Shown: positions 23,918-32,687 of the stretch, piece after piece
Numbering within the stretch: position 1 is the first letter of the stretch
Layout: the number at the start of each line of letters is the position of its first letter
DNA from: Podocnemis expansa
Lineage: Eukaryota; Chordata; Testudines; Podocnemididae
Reading direction: 5' to 3'
DNA: 64,000 nucleotides
Assembly (NCBI GenBank): GCA_007922195.1
Contig: ML682014.1
Span: 3,252,369-3,316,368 of the forward strand
Translations under genes and position numbers: made by a program
Notes under the pieces: model-generated
What the model saw: the letters and a program-made list of their open reading frames with translations, nothing else
Told to the model about the DNA's origin: nothing
Databases searched by the model: none

Positions 23918-25336
23918 GAAGCCCTGCTTTGAATACTGAAATTCAGTGAGATGTTCTTATTTTATCAGGGGAGACATTCTATTTTTGCTCTCATAATACT
24001 GTCATTTTGTACTGTTAAAGGGGTCATTGTGGTAGCTGACCTCACCTGTCTCTTTCTACATTACTACAAACGAGAAAAACATGCATCTTGAAATCCTGCA
24101 CTAGTGAAGAAAGAAGCAGTTAAACTAAGTTTCCTAAAACAGGACATAGTCCAGCATTCTCTCTGCAAAAAATAAAAACAAAACAAAAGTGACTAATAGC
24201 AAAACTGAGAAGAAATACTGGTGCTGAAATGTGAGCTCCCTAAGCCAATTATAAGTATGGCGTCATGGGGACAATGTAAGCAGTTTTGGCAAAATAAAAT
24301 TTATATATAGAGCACAATATGAAAAATACATAAATACAAAAGGAAATGTAATTGATTCCAGATACATTTTGTTAAGAGATGCAAATTTTAACATTTAATT
24401 TAAAATATGTATATACACTTTTTCACCTCTTTTAAGAATCATATGAAAAAGTAGTATCAGATATGCTGGTAGGAGATGGGTGAGAGATGAAGGCCAGAGA
24501 GCTCAGAAATACAGTCGCAAGAAGACAGATCATGTCAGAAGACAAGAGACGTGGCTGGGATTGCACAATTGAACCAAGAACATCTAAAAATTTTACAAGA
24601 TAAAAATGCAGTACATCTCTTAAAGTCACTGAGGAAAACTGAACTGCTCTGTAATTGGATGACCTCATTACCTTTTGTTAAACTACGAGGCTTGTGAGTG
24701 ATGAAGATGCCCTATTTTTAAGATAAATTCAGCAGACCAGATCCTTCTGTCTGACTTCAATGGAGTCATGCTGATTTTACACAAGCAAAGAATCTAGCAC
24801 ATCATCTTCGGCAATAGGATTTATTCCCTACATACTGTACTGCCTATAGAAGTATGAAAAGATTTTATATTATAAGCCCATAACCCTAGTCAGCTGATTA
24901 CGTAATGATATTGCTGGTTGGGTTGTCTGTGAGGACTTCTGCATCTAACTCCATTAGTCTAGTTGCTAAGGTAAGACAAAGAGCCATAAATAGTATGGGA
25001 CGCAATTATACCAAAGAACGATACAAGGATTTACCCTTCTGCGGAAACATGCTTTTAGGCAGAAATATGTCTAATACTTAAGTTTATATGGTTTTCAGAA
25101 TAATTTCCAGGAAGTGACTGAATGCTTTTTGAAGTTCAGAATATGCAAGTACAAGTTTTCAGAAGCTGTCTAACTCTTCCATGGTATCCATTTGTTTGAA
25201 CTTCCCTGTATTTTCTGTACTTGTCTCCAGGTATCTAGGAGGTACTGGAATTCAATTTCCTGCTCCACTTGGCTTATGCAACTGATTTCACAACAGATTA
25301 ATACTTATTTGACAATTCTAATTTAGGCAAGGATAC

Positions 25337-25533
25337 TTCTTCCAAATACTGAGTCTTGTTCTTTTAAATACTTAAATTAATTTATCACATGAGCTTTTAT
25401 GGGAGAAAAATTCCACTATGTCAGACCCAAAAGCTCATGTGATAAATTAATTTGGTAGTCTTCAAAAGTGCCACAGCTTCTTTTGCTGAACTAGACTGAC
25501 ACGGCTCCCCCTCTAGAATTCTTCCAAATACTG
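25337..25533. repeat. Palindromic retroposon with 15 bp direct repeats
   Basis: Two arms, TTAATTTATCACATGAGCTT and the inverted AAGCTCATGTGATAAATTAA, flank a ~30 bp loop. The right end carries CTGAACTAGACTGACACGGC. The insert is bounded by perfect 15 bp direct repeats TTCTTCCAAATACTG at 25337-25351 and 25519-25533. It lies 79 bp beyond the donor side of the adjacent ZZZ3 exon. Confidence 0.88.
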
Positions 25534-25597
25534 TTAACTACAGAGAGTCAGGATTCACAGACAGCATGACACTTTGCAATTGGTTTAAATGACATAC

Positions 25598-25750
25598 TGA
25601 TACTTCCTCCTCCGCTGCTCCATCTATATGGCTCTGAAAACTGGATCTGTCATCGTCCTCATCCATATAAACTGGAGGTTCATGGGATGTCATGAAAGTG
25701 GAAGGTTTGAAGAGATGCTTATTTAGTGGATGCTGCCGCCTGCTTGATGA
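25598..25750 (-). CDS. ZZZ3: ZZZ3 exon after the Myb domain
   Basis: The acceptor is TTCCACTACAG. The exon encodes [19 protein letters not shown], then [19 protein letters not shown], then an acidic tail ending AAEEEVS. I placed the donor at TCA|GTATGT (25598 edge) because it has a G at +5 and restores the serine that precedes the acidic DEES segment in other ZZZ3 proteins. A second in-frame donor, GAA|GTATCA, would shorten the exon by 6 bp (start 25604) and drop V-S. The region is a disordered acidic linker between the DNA-binding-like and ZZ domains. Confidence 0.88.
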
Positions 25751-26811
25751 CTGTAGTGGAAAAAGAATGTTCAGATGACATGCCTCAGAAATTATTTTTA
25801 TAGTAAGAAATTCCTATCAATAATATCTGCACACAACATTTTTACATGTGATCTATTACCTCTCCACAATTTTTCATACAGCATCCATGTCTTAGCCTAG
25901 TGCAAGTGTTTATCTGAGAGATTAACACATTACCCCTTGGCGATTCTTTTTTATTACTGTTCAGTGTACATGAACACTATGATAAAGTCCTATTTTAGAT
26001 AAACCCCTACTAAAAGACAGTCCCTGCCTGAAGAGCTTTCAATTTAAAATAATAAGAGAGACAAAAGTCAAAGGGAGGGGCTCTGAGGCACAGAGAGATG
26101 GAGTGACCCTGTCACACAGAAACATTGTGGCAGAGACAAAAATTGAAAAGCAGCAGTCTGGCACACTGGCGAGGGAATGAGTCATGGCTCAAGAGACTAT
26201 TCCTGGTTCTGCCACTGGCCAGCTGGCTGACTGGGCTTGAGCTAGTCTGAGGTCTTGTCTCAGTTTCCCCATCTGTAAAGCTGGATAGTGTAAAAGATTT
26301 TGAGATCTCCTGATGAAAAGTTCTATGCAAAAGTATTATTGCCACCACTGCCCCAGTCCATGGCTTTAACCACAACCTCCCCTCCACGGTAGTGCTCCCA
26401 GGAATACCGTAACCTGCCATCTCACTGAGGTCTGATACAGTCTTCAGGCAAAAACTTAAGCAGGACAAAAGATTTAGCATTTTTGTGTGATGAGGAAAGA
26501 AACCTTTCAGTAATAGGACAGCAAAACTATGCACTCCTGATTCTTAACTAGCCTGAAAACATTCTTCTTCCCATGCAACAAAGTGTTTACACATTTTAAA
26601 AACGCTGCCATAAAATTGAAAGAAAGGGAAAGTTCAGGCAGCAATCCTAATAAATAAGGTGGTTTAATTACCATTAATTCACAAATAAGTAGAATCTCAA
26701 TTGAACAAGTATACCCATACATAAATTAAGATGTGCACAAGTCTTTGCAGAATCATGGCCATTGACTGTGATGTCATAGAAAAAATTGCTTTTACTGGGT
26801 CTTTTCAGTAT

Positions 26812-27165
26812 CCATTAAACATAGAACATAGGAACCACCATATTGAGTCAGACCAATGTTCCATCTAATCCAACATCCTGTCTTTGACAACGGCTGGTAC
26901 CAGATGGGAATGAACAGAGCAGGACAGTTATTAACTGATCCATCAGATTGCCTAGTGCCAGCTTCCAGAAGTCTGAGATTCAGCAACACCCAGACCATGG
27001 GGTTACTTCCTTAACCATTTTGCTATTTGCTTAACCAAAAGCTATTGATGGACCCATACTCCTGGAACTTTTCTAATTCTCTACAGAACCCACTTATAGT
27101 TTTGACCCTTACAATATGTTATGGCAATGAGCTCCGTATGTTTGTTACTGCACTATGTAAAGGAG
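26812..27165 (-). mobile_element. Old CR1 3' fragment
   Basis: Read on the + strand it contains AACCACCATATTGAGTCAGACC and ATGTTCCATCTAATCCAACATCC, the reverse complement of the typical turtle/archosaur CR1 3' end. AAGCTATTGATGGACC and GGCAATGAGCTCC follow. It is decayed and non-coding. Confidence 0.75.
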
Positions 27166-27419
27166 GGGAAAATCCATCTTGTCTGTCCTCAGGCCAACAT
27201 GCACATTAATTAGATATGAATGGACAAAAGAATGCTGATCTTTAGAATTAAGTTTTACGTTTGAAATATTAATAATGAAGGCAAAATGGTAAGCAGCAGA
27301 ACAGAAAGATGGGTGTTCTAGATTACCAGTGTAAACCTGAGTAAATCTGAGTAAATCACTTAACATCCTCTGACCGTCACAATAGCACCTAAGGACCACT
27401 TAATTATAACAATCCATGT

Positions 27420-27615
27420 CAGAGAGACAAGGTGGGTAAGTTGATACCTTTGCTTGGACCAGCTTCTGTTGGTGAGAGATGCAAGCTTTAGAACTCACAC
27501 AAAGCTCTTCTTCAGGTTTTAGAAATGTGACATCTCTCACCAAGTAAAAGATACTACCTCACTCACCAGGCTTCTTTAATATCCTGGGACCAATGTGGCT
27601 CAACAACACTGCACA
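27420..27615. repeat. Second foldback repeat family (GACAAGGTGGGT type)
   Basis: The left arm contains GAGACAAGGTGGGTAAGTTGATACC and the right arm its rough inverse, AAAGATACTACCTCACTCACC. A TCTGTTGGTGAGAGAT stretch is repeated inverted. The far end GGGACCAATGTGGCTCAACAAC resembles the TAGACTAACACGGCTACCC end of the Penelope-linked repeats. Related pieces lie at 17745-17800 and 45390-45515. Confidence 0.65.
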
Positions 27616-28307
27616 CACATGTCTATCTATATGACTGTTTTAAATAAATATTTGAGTTTCTCTTTTTTTTCCCAGTACTAGAAAGAATTCTCAGAAACTT
27701 CATGAACTTTATCCTTCTATTCTTATTCTTTTCTCTACCATTTCAGGAGCAAGAGAAATATTTAAGCGTATTTCAGGGGGATAGGTTGGGTGTGGGGAAA
27801 TACATTTCACTTCATAAATTCTTTGTGAACAAAATAAGATGCACTATAATTGAATGATTTTACATCTTAGAGGAGTTGCAGGCCTGACTAAAGCATGAAG
27901 CTTCAGTCTTAACTCTATGACTGTGGTAGCTGAAATATACCCATTTTTAAACTGACATCTTGTATTTTTTAATTTTTATTGATATAAAAGTTCTGTTCTT
28001 CTCTGAAAAGGTGACTATAAAAATGCCATTGCTGGGATTCCCTTTTCTTTTTTTTTTTTTTTGTCTTGCAATGACTACTAGATTAAATTTTCTCAGTTTA
28101 CATTTGCATCTGTTTTGGGGGTGGGTGGTAAACAAACCTGCCAGCCCTGCAAACTCAACCTGGGATCTGAAGGCTTTGTCTTCCTGGGTGACACTTCATC
28201 ACCAATAAAGATTCTGCTAAAGGAATAAGTATTTTCAAAACTTTTTTTTTTTTTTGCAGGTAAATACACATGCAAATATGAAATCTTCTATTATAAATGA
28301 GTCTTAC

Positions 28308-28403
28308 CTTTTTGGAGTATAAATACAAGTTTGGAGTTCTGCCTGGCACTGGAATACCAGCTTTAGTCAGTTTTATAAAATACTTTTGCACCCTGCTGGC
28401 AAC
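28308..28403 (-). CDS. ZZZ3: ZZZ3 exon (end of Myb/SANT domain)
   Basis: This 96 bp phase-0 exon has a CTTCTAG acceptor and a GTAAGA donor. It reads [18 protein letters not shown] then [14 protein letters not shown], essentially identical to other vertebrate ZZZ3. The [11 protein letters not shown] helix completes the SANT/Myb-like fold begun in the previous exon. Confidence 0.96.
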
Positions 28404-28916
28404 CTAGAAGCAGCAAGATAAAAAGTTAATTAAAGGTTAGCTGAATAAATAAGTGAGTCCTGTATGACTTCTTATAAATAAGGAATCCAAATACCCACTA
28501 AAAGTGTAATGTTCACCTGAAGTTTTACAGAAATATACAAACTTCAGTGAAAGATGACATTTACAAGCATTACATGAAGTTTAGGAATGCAAATCATGAA
28601 TCTTCTGTAAGTGAAAAAAATTGCAAATTGAGCACAGCAGTTAAGTTATTCAGAAATAGTATCAAAAACACAGCATAGAAATAACATCAAACACTCTGTG
28701 GCTGATCTGGTCACCTGTCTAAGAACATTATTATATCTGTCCATTCTAAGGTGCTGAAGACCCTGTCCCTCATATTGTCCCTTTCTGCTGGAAAGACAAC
28801 AATAGATATTATGCATTGACAAATAATTATAATACAAGTTAAAAGTAAATGAGTCTCTCAGCAACCAGTATTGCTGTATTTCATAAACAATGTCACAGAA
28901 CCACGCTCAAGGAACA

Positions 28917-29110
28917 GTTTAAGGCAGTGGTTTTCAAACCACGGGTTGGAACCCAGCATTGGGTCGCAGACCTTCAGGAACTGGCTTGCAGCACCCCTTC
29001 CCACTGCCACTAAAAGGCTGGAATATGTTGTTGAAAGATGCAATTATTGGATTGCAGGTTTCTTCAAGTGGGTCCAGAGGAAAAAAGGTTTGAAAAGCAT
29101 TGGTCTAAGG
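28917..29110. mobile_element. hAT-type MITE with 8 bp target duplication
   Basis: The left end CAGTGGTTTTCAAAC and the reverse complement of the right end, CCAATGCTTTTCAAAC, are hAT-like inverted repeats. The flanking 8-mers GTTTAAGG (28917-28924) and GTCTAAGG (29103-29110) differ at one base and fit the 8 bp duplication made by hAT transposases. Confidence 0.75.
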
Positions 29111-29417
29111 GACAAAAATTAGACCTGACAGCAATCAGGGTATGTGGGCCCTTACTGGAAGTTCATACAATTTCACATTTCCTAAGAGAGAGTCTTAGGT
29201 TTGTTTTGGTCAGACCCCATAATAGAGATGTTACTAGTGCTGCAGCCCTTGTTTTTGATGTCTGATTAGCTTTTTCATCAAAATATTAAAATTAACAGGT
29301 TGGATCTGATGACTTGATGAATTTCTTGATTTTTTTAAATTTAGTATGATTTTTTTGAATCTCCAGATGGAATGTGTGTAGCTTCATATTATATCTATGT
29401 CAGCATCTCAGGAAGCA

Positions 29418-29647
29418 GTAAAAGATGTCAATTTCTAGAGGGATAGATGTGTTAGTCTGTGTACAGCAAACATGAGAGTCCTCTGGCACCTTAAAGACTA
29501 ACAATTTTCTTTGGTCATAAGCTTTTGTGGGCTCCAACCCACTGCATCAGATGCACGACGAAGTGGGTTGGAGCCCACAAATGCTTATACCTGAAGGAAC
29601 TTCTTAGTCTTTAAGGTGCTACAGGACTCTCACTGTAAAAGATGTCA
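29418..29647. repeat. Palindromic Penelope-linked repeat with 13 bp direct repeats
   Basis: This copy shares GTCTGTGTACAGCAAA, GAGAGTCCTCTGGCACCTTA and CATAAGCTTTTGTGGGCTCC with the 3' end of the Penelope-like element at 6.4 kb. The right arm is inverted (GGAGCCCACAAATGCTTAT and TCTTTAAGGTGCTACAGGAC). It is bounded by perfect 13 bp direct repeats GTAAAAGATGTCA at 29418-29430 and 29635-29647. Confidence 0.88.
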
Positions 29648-29925
29648 GTAGTTCCACACCATAGCCATTAAAGCAACCACAGAATCTGTTGATGAGGGTC
29701 CTTCCCCCAGGAGCAACCAATTCTTCTATCAAAAAGCATTTTGCAATTTTAAAAAATTCTTGTCGCTATTGACCTGACTTTTGCAATGCAAATCTCACAT
29801 AAGAATTCCATTACTGAAGAAACTAAGCAGAAGAGCACCTGACACCTACCCCTTTAGTATTTCCTGGAATGGCTACAAAGCAACAAGAAAGAGACAGGTA
29901 CTTCTACACGAGAATTTCCCATTAC

Positions 29926-30027
29926 CTGTTTTGCAGTTCGATTTCCCAGTTCATCAGCTATCTTCTGCCACCGTCGGGATTCTACTTCCTCTGGTGGGTA
30001 CTTCAGAAGTAACTGTTCAAGTTTTTT
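29926..30027 (-). CDS. ZZZ3: ZZZ3 exon (core of Myb/SANT domain)
   Basis: This 102 bp phase-0 exon has a GATTTAG acceptor and a GTAATG donor. It encodes [20 protein letters not shown] and then [14 protein letters not shown]. The regularly spaced tryptophans, one at the end of the previous exon and one here, and the [12 protein letters not shown] recognition-helix pattern are those of a SANT/Myb domain. In ZZZ3 this domain sits in the ATAC acetyltransferase complex. It is one of the best-conserved stretches in the gene. Confidence 0.96.
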
Positions 30028-30259
30028 CTAAATCAAGCACAAGACAAGATCATAAACATTAATACACCTTATCTAGAAGAGACATGGCTTGTCACCGAAA
30101 AAAATCAAAACAGGTGCAAAAAATGAATAAATACATACGTTAACTTTGACTCCAAATTGTTATGAGTGTCAAACATTACTACACATTTTGAGTTTGTTTT
30201 GGTGAACATCACTGTACAGTTACAAAATGGTCTACAAGCTAGCTAGGGTTTCCCATTAC

Positions 30260-30331
30260 CTGTTCTTCTACAGTCCACAGCTGGTTAAAAGTTTCGGGTT
30301 TGGTCTCATCGCAAAGTCGCCCTCTTATCAT
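30260..30331 (-). CDS. ZZZ3: ZZZ3 exon (start of Myb/SANT domain)
   Basis: This 72 bp exon has a TATTTAAGCAG acceptor and a GTAATG donor. It encodes [19 protein letters not shown] followed by TVEEQ. The LWTVEEQ segment is the first helix of the Myb/SANT domain, with its first conserved tryptophan. Both ends are phase 0. Confidence 0.95.
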
Positions 30332-30662
30332 CTGCTTAAATACAGTATATAACATGGAATAGGACTTTAGAAAAAAAGTTAGGATAACTTGACTTTAACC
30401 CTTTTTCCACCCAAGTAAAAGAAAAACAAACATGAAAATATTCTTTTGGTAGAGGATAGAAAAAAGTTATTTGAACTGGTCACATGAAACGATGACATCA
30501 CTAAGTATTTTGATGACTGAATATTTGAACATTTGGAAACCAATGCATTAAATTTATCACCACAATTTTAACAGTACCCAGGTAATTTAGTATTAATAAG
30601 TAATTTATTTGAAAAGCTACTATTTTGTAAAATTCTGCATTCTTTCTTTTTATCATGTTTAC

Positions 30663-30781
30663 CTGTGGGCGGCTGTTTGTAGAACCTTCTGGACCATCAC
30701 TTAAAGGTAACACAGAGTATGAAATGGACTCTCCATCCTTCTTGGGATCCAAAGGGCTTTTTGGTCTTGCAGGCAAGCCTA
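30663..30781 (-). CDS. ZZZ3: ZZZ3 exon with tandem NAGNAG acceptor
   Basis: This 119 bp exon encodes [18 protein letters not shown] then [22 protein letters not shown], a proline/serine-rich linker before the Myb domain. The acceptor reads TTTTAGTAG. Using the first AG gives DKVGLPARP across the junction, which agrees with other vertebrate ZZZ3. Using the second AG (exon end 30778) would delete the valine only. I chose the first. The donor is GTAAAC. Confidence 0.93.
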
Positions 30782-30866
30782 CTAAAACCAACATAAAGAA
30801 ACAGTTATTAAACCAAACACAGAAGTCTAATTTTTCCTATAACATACACTTAGTTTTTCCTCTTAC
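30782..30866 (-). other. ZZZ3: Very short ZZZ3 intron (85 bp)
   Basis: This is an 85 bp intron with GTAAGA at the donor and TTTTAG(TAG) at the acceptor. It is near the lower size limit for vertebrate introns. Confidence 0.9.
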
Positions 30867-31014
30867 CTTTATCAAAAATCAACTTCGCTCTCCTGCTGTT
30901 GCGTTTTCGGTTTTTGAACTCTCTCTCAAAGTTTCCAAGGCTGGTGGTATATTGGTCCCAGGCAATCTCAGGCAGCTGGACAACTCTTTGAGGATATGGA
31001 AGCCCTATATCAAC
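30867..31014 (-). CDS. ZZZ3: ZZZ3 exon (conserved mid-region)
   Basis: This 148 bp exon has a GATTGTTTCAG acceptor and a GTAAGA donor. It starts in phase 0 and leaves one base for the next codon. It encodes [19 protein letters not shown], then [20 protein letters not shown] and [10 protein letters not shown]. The [13 protein letters not shown] and basic RKRNSRR segments match ZZZ3 of other vertebrates. No catalytic motif is known here. Confidence 0.96.
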
Positions 31015-32548
31015 CTGAAACAATCAAAATGAGAAGCAATGCTTAATGCAATCACTGAGCATTCAAATGAAAGGATATGGAATCACAGAAATGCTGGATC
31101 TGCTTTTAGCTAGTAGCAGGACTCAAAGTTTGTATTTTTAAGTGCCATGCAGCACATATTCTTTATATAAGGAGAGCATTTTCAAAGAGTGATAAACAGC
31201 TGTACATATAAAATATGCAGCGGCACGGTCAATGATGGTTTATTGCATGTGGAATCTCATAATTACATGGAATAGTTGCAGCCAAGTGTTTCTGACGTCC
31301 ATATTCAGTTACTGTCCATCTTGGTTGATTTGTTATATATTTTAAAAAAACACATTGTATACCCAGATCTGTACTCCTGTTAGCAAACATAGTAGACTAA
31401 AGAGAACTAAAAGGATCCCCATTATAAGAATTGATTAATCACATCCCCATGTAAACTTAAATATCTATTATAGAAATGACTAAATGTTATACACTGTGCT
31501 TTTCCTGTGATTTTATTGCCTTCTGCAGGGAATACAATTGCTGGCCATACCCAACACTTTTTTCTAGAGTCAGCAATCATTCACTCACTTTCCCTCTCAC
31601 ACACACACACGGCATCATTTTTTTGGATGAGAAGAAAATATATGGAATGTTCCTACAATAGACATGAATGATTTCCAGGGATTGCCTCATGTGGTTGTTG
31701 AAGTTCATTGCTTGCATGCCAGATGAATCACTAATACAGCTTGCTTAGAAATCAATTCAACACTCACAGAACTTAATGGAAAGATAAGCATTGACTTTAG
31801 TGGCCTCAGGATCTGGCCCCAAGTTTGAAAGTGTCCCAGAACCAACATCTCCCCTTCACTGAAGCTCAGTGTGCTGCTCTCAGATCTTTAGTTCAGTCAC
31901 TGCTTTCATTTGAAAAAAGGGAGCAAGAAACTATTAAGACTTCTAAAAATTTGTTTTCCCTTTTACTACAGTTATAACTTGTTTTTAAACATCTGAAAAT
32001 GAAATCTGCTTCTTTACTGAAATTTGTTCTCTTCCACATATGCACACTAACTTAACCCAATCAGCTGCACTCTCTGGATCACCTCTGTTTTCAGGTATGC
32101 TTTTACAGCTCATTTTGCTTTCAGTTTCTGACCTACGTTTGTTGCTCACAATTTCTATTTAAAAATACTCTACAAAATGGACCTCAGAGCATTTAAATCT
32201 CTCTGGTGAAAAAGACCATGATCTCTTGGTAGGATTCCCTACCATAAAATGTTCACTTATCACATAAGTCTTGAAAAGCCTGTATGCACTGGTAGCTTGA
32301 AGACAGGGTGAATTCTGTATGGCTATAAAAATGTGTACTTAACAAAAGTTTTTAAAAATACCTATATTTTGCAGGTTTAACCGACATTTAACCAATCACC
32401 AGATCTGAAGAGAGGATAGCTTTCTCTCACTAGAGACATAATTTAAACCTTTTTAATATTTACAGAGACAATTACACTAGTTTTTTAGGCAATGTGTTAT
32501 TTGTTATTAAAAAATTCTTGTAAAACTTAAGAAATGCCTATTGTATAC
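31015..32548 (-). other. ZZZ3: ZZZ3 intron
   Basis: This 1.5 kb intron is AT-rich, with a short CACACACACAC run near 31600. There is no transposon or gene that I can support. Confidence 0.8.
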
Positions 32549-32687
32549 CTTCTTTTGAAGTCTTTCCACAAATCCAATGGGATTTTTCAGTGCTTCTCTC
32601 TGGTGTCTGCCTAAACTTTCAAGGTCTTGAACTGCTTGAGTACGTTGAGCCTCGAGTACAGCAATCGTCTGTAACAGTCTCTGATAA
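32549..32687 (-). CDS. ZZZ3: ZZZ3 exon (coiled-coil-like segment)
   Basis: This 139 bp exon begins with the last base of an Asp codon after a TTTGTCTCTGTAG acceptor. It encodes [20 protein letters not shown], then [18 protein letters not shown] and FVERLQKK. The heptad-like spacing of leucines and charged residues suggests a coiled coil. It is the most upstream ZZZ3 exon in the window; about 500 preceding residues, encoded mainly by one large exon in other vertebrates, must lie right of position 64000. Downstream it joins the 30867-31014 exon in phase 0. Confidence 0.95.

Larger units (their letters stand above)
22480..25597 (-). other. ZZZ3: ZZZ3 intron
   Basis: This 3.1 kb intron contains a Harbinger-type short element at 23670-23917 and a palindromic retroposon at 25337-25533 close to the upstream exon. 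Nothing else in it is recognisable. Confidence 0.8.
25751..28307 (-). other. ZZZ3: ZZZ3 intron with CR1 and foldback repeats
   Basis: This 2.6 kb intron contains a MIR-like stretch at about 26080-26340 (GTCTCAGTTTCCCCATCTGTA), an old CR1 3' fragment at 26812-27165 and a foldback repeat at 27420-27615. Poly-T tracts occur near 28048 and 28240. Confidence 0.75.
28404..29925 (-). other. ZZZ3: ZZZ3 intron with hAT MITE and palindromic repeat
   Basis: This 1.5 kb intron contains a hAT-type MITE at 28925-29102 and a palindromic retroposon at 29418-29647. No other feature is supportable. Confidence 0.8.

Noticed and set aside
26112..26534. 140-codon - strand ORF
   Set aside because: Overlaps a MIR-like repeat and has no conserved motif.
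30655..31032. 125-codon + strand ORF
   Set aside because: Antisense shadow covering two ZZZ3 exons and the short intron between them.
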